A stretch of 10,334 nt of DNA from CAZSXS01 sp964611385 (lineage in GTDB: Bacteria; Bacillota; Clostridia; Lachnospirales; CAYPQA01): the NCBI GenBank assembly GCA_964611385.1, contig CAZSXS010000102.1, forward strand, positions 1-10,334, written 5' to 3'. Positions 6,764 through 10,334 of the stretch are shown here, one piece after another. A program made the translations under genes and the position numbers. The notes under the pieces were generated by a model, which made no database searches, was not told the origin of the DNA, and worked only from the letters and a program-made list of their open reading frames with translations. Within the stretch, counting starts at the first letter, position 1, and each line of letters starts with the position of its first letter.

Positions 6764-6945
6764 TCTAGACCATTTTCTAAGCCGCCTTCATTCAACCTTA
6801 ATCAATTTTATTGTTTTGTGCGGCAGTTTTGCAAAGTATAACGGCACTAAGTATAGAAGAAACCACTATGTAAAGAGTTCTGAGACTTCATTCACTTTTT
6901 ATACGTACTTATAGCGCAACCATACAAATTAATTAGGAGTGTTTT

Positions 6946-8256
6946 ATGAAAAAGAAAATTATAGCCTTGGCCTTGTGTTCGTTTTTTGTATTTCTTTCTG
7001 CTTGCAATACTCAAAACAATGTCCAAGCAGAAGCCGCAACAACCAAAGGGAATAACAAAAGAGAAATTGTCCTTATGAATGACAACACCAACGAGGAACG
7101 CAATCGTCTATTGAAGGAGGATATTGAGTATTTTGCCCAAACCTTGCCAAAAAGTCATAAGAACCCATTTTCGAAGCTCTCCAAAGAAGAGTTTACGAAA
7201 AGAACCAATGAGCTGGCAGAAAAGGTTGATGAGCTTAAAAACCTGGAAGTGTTTACTTCCTTGGGAGCAATCGTCGCTGCCATTGGAGATGCCCATACAT
7301 CAATCAATTATTGGGATGGTTATAAGTACCCACTGCGCTTCTGGATCTTTGGTGAGGATCTATACATTATTAATGTGGATAAGAGCCTTGAAAGCCTACT
7401 GAATACTAAGGTGATGAAAATCAATGGTATGGACAGTAAGGTTGTTATGGAGAAGCTAACTCAATTGATCCCTTATGAAAATGAAAGTTGGGTCAAAAGT
7501 ATGCTGCCTGACTTCATTTCTTCTCCTGTGTATCTGTACGGCTTGGGGCTAATATCGGATGAAAGTGCCACAGTATTTACCGTTGAAAAAGAGGGGGAGA
7601 TCTTGGATGTAGAGGTTCCTACCCTTTCCTATGGTCAAAACCCTAATTACAGCAAGCCTTACCAAAAAAGCGGGGTCATTGGTGACTTTGACAAGTACTA
7701 TGATTATCACTATCTGCCGGAAGACAAAACCTTATACTTTGAATACAACGCCTGTGCTGATATGCAAGATCTGTCCTTTAAAGATTTTAATGAAGCTATG
7801 TTTAAGGAGATGAACAGCTCGGAGATCGAAAAAATTATCATTGATTTGCGTAGCAACAGTGGGGGTAATTCCGAAATCCTTAATCCCTTTACCAAGAATC
7901 TGAAGAGCTATGTAAAAGAAAATCCTGATGTTCAGGTCTATACCCTGGTTGGCCGCAGTACCTTTTCTTCAGGTATGTTTGCTATCTACCGAATTAAGGA
8001 AGCCGTTCCAAAGGCCATCTCTGTAGGTGAGCCTACAGGTGGCTCCATCGATGGGTACGGTGAAATCAAAAACTTTTCGCTCCCTAATTCACAGATACCC
8101 ATTACCTATAGCACAAAATACTTTGAATTTAGTAAGAGTTTTAGCTATAAAAATGAAGGGACAAACACCTTTATCCCTGATGTATTGCTTGAGTCAAGCA
8201 TGGAGGATTATCTGAACGACCGTGATGTGTGTTTGGAGTATGTGTTAGAACAATAA
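6946..8256 (+). CDS. lipoprotein, S41-family serine peptidase (tricorn/IRBP-like)
   Basis: A 436-residue protein with a lipoprotein signal peptide: MKKK, a hydrophobic stretch, then the lipobox LSAC with C20 as the lipidated residue, so it should sit on the outer face of the membrane. The C-terminal half is the S41 peptidase fold: IIIDLRSNSGGNSEIL (299-311), GRSTFSSGMFAIY with the likely nucleophile S341 (or S342), and VGEPTGGSIDGYGE with E362. AAIGDAHTSI supplies H117. Together these resemble the Ser/His/Glu arrangement of tricorn-like S41 enzymes rather than the Ser-Lys dyad of CtpA; P363 occupies the place where CtpA-type proteins have Lys. No PDZ domain is obvious. The start has AGGAG (6935-6939) at 6-nt spacing. 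The 198-nt region before it shows only weak promoter candidates (TATAAC 6837-6842; TATAGC 6910-6915). The kinase gene follows after 17 nt, implying co-transcription. Substrate unknown. Confidence 0.87.
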   Translation: MKKKIIALALCSFFVFLSACNTQNNVQAEAATTKGNNKREIVLMNDNTNEERNRLLKEDIEYFAQTLPKSHKNPFSKLSKEEFTKRTNELAEKVDELKNLEVFTSLGAIVAAIGDAHTSINYWDGYKYPLRFWIFGEDLYIINVDKSLESLLNTKVMKINGMDSKVVMEKLTQLIPYENESWVKSMLPDFISSPVYLYGLGLISDESATVFTVEKEGEILDVEVPTLSYGQNPNYSKPYQKSGVIGDFDKYYDYHYLPEDKTLYFEYNACADMQDLSFKDFNEAMFKEMNSSEIEKIIIDLRSNSGGNSEILNPFTKNLKSYVKENPDVQVYTLVGRSTFSSGMFAIYRIKEAVPKAISVGEPTGGSIDGYGEIKNFSLPNSQIPITYSTKYFEFSKSFSYKNEGTNTFIPDVLLESSMEDYLNDRDVCLEYVLEQ

Positions 8257-8273
8257 CGAAATGAGGCATTCAG

Positions 8274-9188
8274 TTGAAGAATCAAACAAAACTTAAAGGA
8301 AAAGTTGGAGTGGATGTTGGGGGAACCTTTGTCAAACTGGGTTTGGTCAGCCGATCCAAACTGGTAAGCTCTGACAGTTTCGAAAATTGCTTTTTTGGCA
8401 ACCCCTCAGCTCTATGCGAAAGAATCGCTGCTGCAGTGAATCTGTATCAAGAAAGCCATGAGCTAAGTCTCATTGGTCTTTCCGTGCCTGGGGAGGTAGC
8501 AGATGGGGTGGTTTATTCAGCCGGCAACCTGGGCATTGACCGATTTGACTTTCAAAAGGTTTTATCAAGTATGACCGACTGTATGGTCAAGTGTGAGAAC
8601 GATGCAAACGCTGCTTTAATCGGTGAGATCAAACACGGTGCCTTAAAGGGATACAAGCACGCTTTAATGATTGTGCTGGGTACAGGCGTGGGAGGTGCCC
8701 TTTACTTAAATGGCCGCTTATACAAGGGCACCTGCGCTGCTGGTGAGTTAGGTCATGCCGTTTTAATTCGTGATGGACTGCCCTGTGTTTGCGGAAGGAA
8801 AGGCTGCTTTGAGCAATACGCTTCTGCTTCTGCTCTTCTTAGGCAGGTCAAAGCGCATAAAAATATAACAAACTCCTTACTGCAAGCGTTATGTAAGGGG
8901 GATTTGGATGCCATTGACGGGCGACTGTTTTTTGAAGCGGTAAGCTTGGGCGACAAGGTTGCTTTAGAGCTCTTAGACACATTTACAGATTATATTGTGA
9001 TGGGGCTTTGCGATTTTTTGAACATATTGGATACTGAGGCGGTTGTTATTGGCGGTGGGATTAGCCAAGTGGGCGATCTTCTAATGAATCCCATTGCAGA
9101 GAAACTGTCAAGGGCCAGATTTGGGGCAAAGGTTTTTGCCAGCCAGTTGGGTAATTTAGCAGGGGTTTATGGAGGTGCTAGCTTATGA
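8274..9188 (+). CDS. ROK-family sugar kinase, probable N-acetylhexosamine kinase
   Basis: A 304-residue protein of typical ROK length. VGVDVGGTFVKLGLV (11-25) is the phosphate-binding loop with D14 and K21. ENDANAALIGE contains the catalytic Asp (D110). VLGTGVGGALYLNG is the second phosphate loop. GELGH (E158, H161) followed by CVCGRKGC (C171, C173, C178) is the ROK zinc motif and sugar-binding loop, and VVIGGGISQ (257-265) is the adenosine-side motif. These enzymes phosphorylate glucose, GlcNAc or ManNAc with ATP in the cytoplasm. The 4-nt overlap with nagA favours GlcNAc kinase, yielding GlcNAc-6-P for the next enzyme; ManNAc or glucose kinase remain possible because specificity residues cannot be read with certainty. 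The start is TTG with GAGG (8263-8266) 7 nt upstream; no in-frame ATG lies nearby. It is the second gene of the operon. Confidence 0.9.
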   Translation: MKNQTKLKGKVGVDVGGTFVKLGLVSRSKLVSSDSFENCFFGNPSALCERIAAAVNLYQESHELSLIGLSVPGEVADGVVYSAGNLGIDRFDFQKVLSSMTDCMVKCENDANAALIGEIKHGALKGYKHALMIVLGTGVGGALYLNGRLYKGTCAAGELGHAVLIRDGLPCVCGRKGCFEQYASASALLRQVKAHKNITNSLLQALCKGDLDAIDGRLFFEAVSLGDKVALELLDTFTDYIVMGLCDFLNILDTEAVVIGGGISQVGDLLMNPIAEKLSRARFGAKVFASQLGNLAGVYGGASL

Positions 9189-10288
9189 AAATTATAAACG
9201 GAACGATTATCATCAACGGGCAGTATGAAAAGCATGAGCTTTGTATTCATGAGGATCGTATTTCTGCCTTTTCTACAGACTCGGAAACGTTGGATGCTTC
9301 TGGGTTATTTCTAGTGCCCGGCTTTGTAGACATACACACCCACGGATTCAGAGGCTACAGCTCCGAGGGTAATCCCCCCGACTTGCTTGAACTGTTAAAA
9401 GCCTACGCCTCAAGAGGCGTGTTATGGGCATGTCCTACTATAGGCCCAAGAAGCTTTGAGGAATATTTGCAAACGATTGAAAGCTACAAAAAAATACTGC
9501 CTGCTGCCGAGGCTTGGGGGGCGCACTTTTGTGGTTTACACCTTGAGGGACCTTACTTAAATCAGAAGCGCTGCGGAGCCATTGACCCCAACAAAATTCG
9601 TGAAATTGACATTAAAGCCCTAGAAGATTTTCTGGTTGAGGCTCAGGGTTATGTCAAAATAATGACAATCGCTCCAGAACTTGCAAATGGACTGGAGGCC
9701 ATTAACTTATTGAAAAAGTACAACGTAATCCCCTCCATCGGCCATAGTGATGCAAGCTTTGAGGAAACGGAAAAAGCCATATCAGATGGTATCAGTCATA
9801 GCACCCACACCTTTAATGCCATGCCCCCACTCCACCATCGAAAGCCTATGATGTTGGACAGTCTGCTGACCAATGCCGGAGTATACTGCGAAATGATAGC
9901 GGACTCAGTGCACCTTTCAGACTTAGCGAAGGAGCTATTGATTTACAAAAAGGGTACTGACAAGGTTATGGCTGTTTCCGATGGCGGTGAAAGCTGCGGC
10001 TTTGAATATGAGGACGGTTTTGAAATTGAAGAGGGTTACTTGATTAAGAATAACGCTGTGTTCTCAAAAGCAGGAACCCTGTGCGGAAGCTGCATTGATT
10101 TAAGCCGTTCGGCTGTGATGCTGTCTGCTAAGTATCCACCCGAGAAGATCACCCGACTATTTTCGGAGAATGCCGCCCGTTCCATGGGCATTGACATCTC
10201 CCTTACATTGGGAAACAAAGCAAGCTTTCTCCTGGTGGATGAGCAGTACAGTATCAAATATATTTTTAAAAACGGTAAACAAATTTAA
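9185..10288 (+). CDS. nagA: N-acetylglucosamine-6-phosphate deacetylase
   Basis: A 367-residue amidohydrolase, slightly shorter than the usual 380-400. It should convert GlcNAc-6-P to GlcN-6-P and acetate in the cytoplasm. The family motifs run in order: PGFVDIHTHGFRG (H51 and H53), GLHLEGPYLN with metal ligand E121, SIGHSDA (H187), THTFNAMPPLHHR (H208, substrate-binding H217-H218-R219), VSDGG with catalytic D266, AGTLCGS and FSENAARSMGI near the end. Its ATG overlaps the kinase stop codon as ATGA (9185-9188), with GGAGGT (9171-9176) inside the kinase gene, so translation is probably coupled. It differs from textbook NagA in HRKPMM where HR-x-PG is common. No NagB deaminase is seen; it could lie elsewhere. 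A strong terminator follows directly. A related amidohydrolase of altered specificity is the main alternative. Confidence 0.9.
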   Translation: MKIINGTIIINGQYEKHELCIHEDRISAFSTDSETLDASGLFLVPGFVDIHTHGFRGYSSEGNPPDLLELLKAYASRGVLWACPTIGPRSFEEYLQTIESYKKILPAAEAWGAHFCGLHLEGPYLNQKRCGAIDPNKIREIDIKALEDFLVEAQGYVKIMTIAPELANGLEAINLLKKYNVIPSIGHSDASFEETEKAISDGISHSTHTFNAMPPLHHRKPMMLDSLLTNAGVYCEMIADSVHLSDLAKELLIYKKGTDKVMAVSDGGESCGFEYEDGFEIEEGYLIKNNAVFSKAGTLCGSCIDLSRSAVMLSAKYPPEKITRLFSENAARSMGIDISLTLGNKASFLLVDEQYSIKYIFKNGKQI

Positions 10289-10333
10289 AAAGGAATGCTG
10301 CAAAACTTTACGGTTTGGCAGCATTCCTTTTTT
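10287..10333 (+). terminator. rho-independent terminator after nagA
   Basis: The left arm 10287-10306 pairs with 10313-10332 around a 6-nt loop (TTTACG); the stem is about 20 bp with one A-G mismatch (10302/10317) and has the core GGAATGCTGC/GCAGCATTCC. The right arm ends in a run of six T. The A-run on the left arm means it could also act on transcripts arriving from the right. It begins at the nagA stop codon. Confidence 0.92.
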
Positions 10334-10334
10334 G

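Noticed and set aside
6748..6945. Small RNA, riboswitch or small gene between the YhhN-family and protease genes
   Set aside because: The 198 nt show only weak promoter-like hexamers, a 4-bp palindrome (GTCTCTAGAC) and a repeated CTTCATTCA; no structured leader or open frame with a ribosome site.
8261..8296. Short ATG frame (11 codons) between the protease and kinase genes, out of frame with the kinase
   Set aside because: No ribosome site at proper distance before its ATG; the GAGG within it serves the TTG start at 8274. A leader peptide is unlikely.

Overview
The window looks like a chromosomal segment of a low-to-moderate G+C Gram-positive anaerobe, most likely a member of the Clostridia (Bacillota). 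This is inference from strong AAGGAGG-type ribosome binding sites, TTG starts, a lipoprotein-type secreted protease without Gram-negative features, a clostridial-style poly-HAMP chemoreceptor, and a YhhN-type plasmalogen-related membrane protein. No rRNA, tRNA or CRISPR array was seen.

Layout. Positions 1-571 (minus strand) hold the N-terminal 190 codons of an ISAs1-family DDE transposase, cut by the window edge; the insertion sequence ends somewhere between its start codon and about position 670. A LysR-type regulator (744-1670, plus) follows, preceded by a good sigma-70 promoter and a dyad with a T-N11-A LysR box. A large membrane chemoreceptor (1729-4323, plus) has a double-Cache sensor, two membrane spans, a run of six HAMP-like repeats and a signalling hairpin. 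It converges on a minus-strand gene (4365-5975) encoding a Nudix hydrolase domain fused in front of a complete MutY adenine glycosylase. Divergent from that is a YhhN-family membrane protein (6121-6747, plus), with a degenerate inverted repeat around it.

The last third is a compact plus-strand operon: a secreted S41-family (tricorn/IRBP-like) protease lipoprotein (6946-8256), a ROK-family sugar kinase (8274-9188) and an N-acetylglucosamine-6-phosphate deacetylase (9185-10288). The last two overlap by 4 nt, and a strong rho-independent terminator (10287-10333) closes the unit. Kinase plus deacetylase fit conversion of free N-acetyl-hexosamine to GlcN-6-P, so amino-sugar salvage (wall or environmental glycans) is the best reading; how the protease contributes is unknown.

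I do not see a clearly new defence, mobile or RNA system. The points most worth a second look are the Nudix-MutY fusion with its altered Nudix box, the regular six-unit HAMP array, the LysR box between promoter and start codon near the IS edge, the inverted repeat around the YhhN gene, and the protease/kinase/deacetylase operon.
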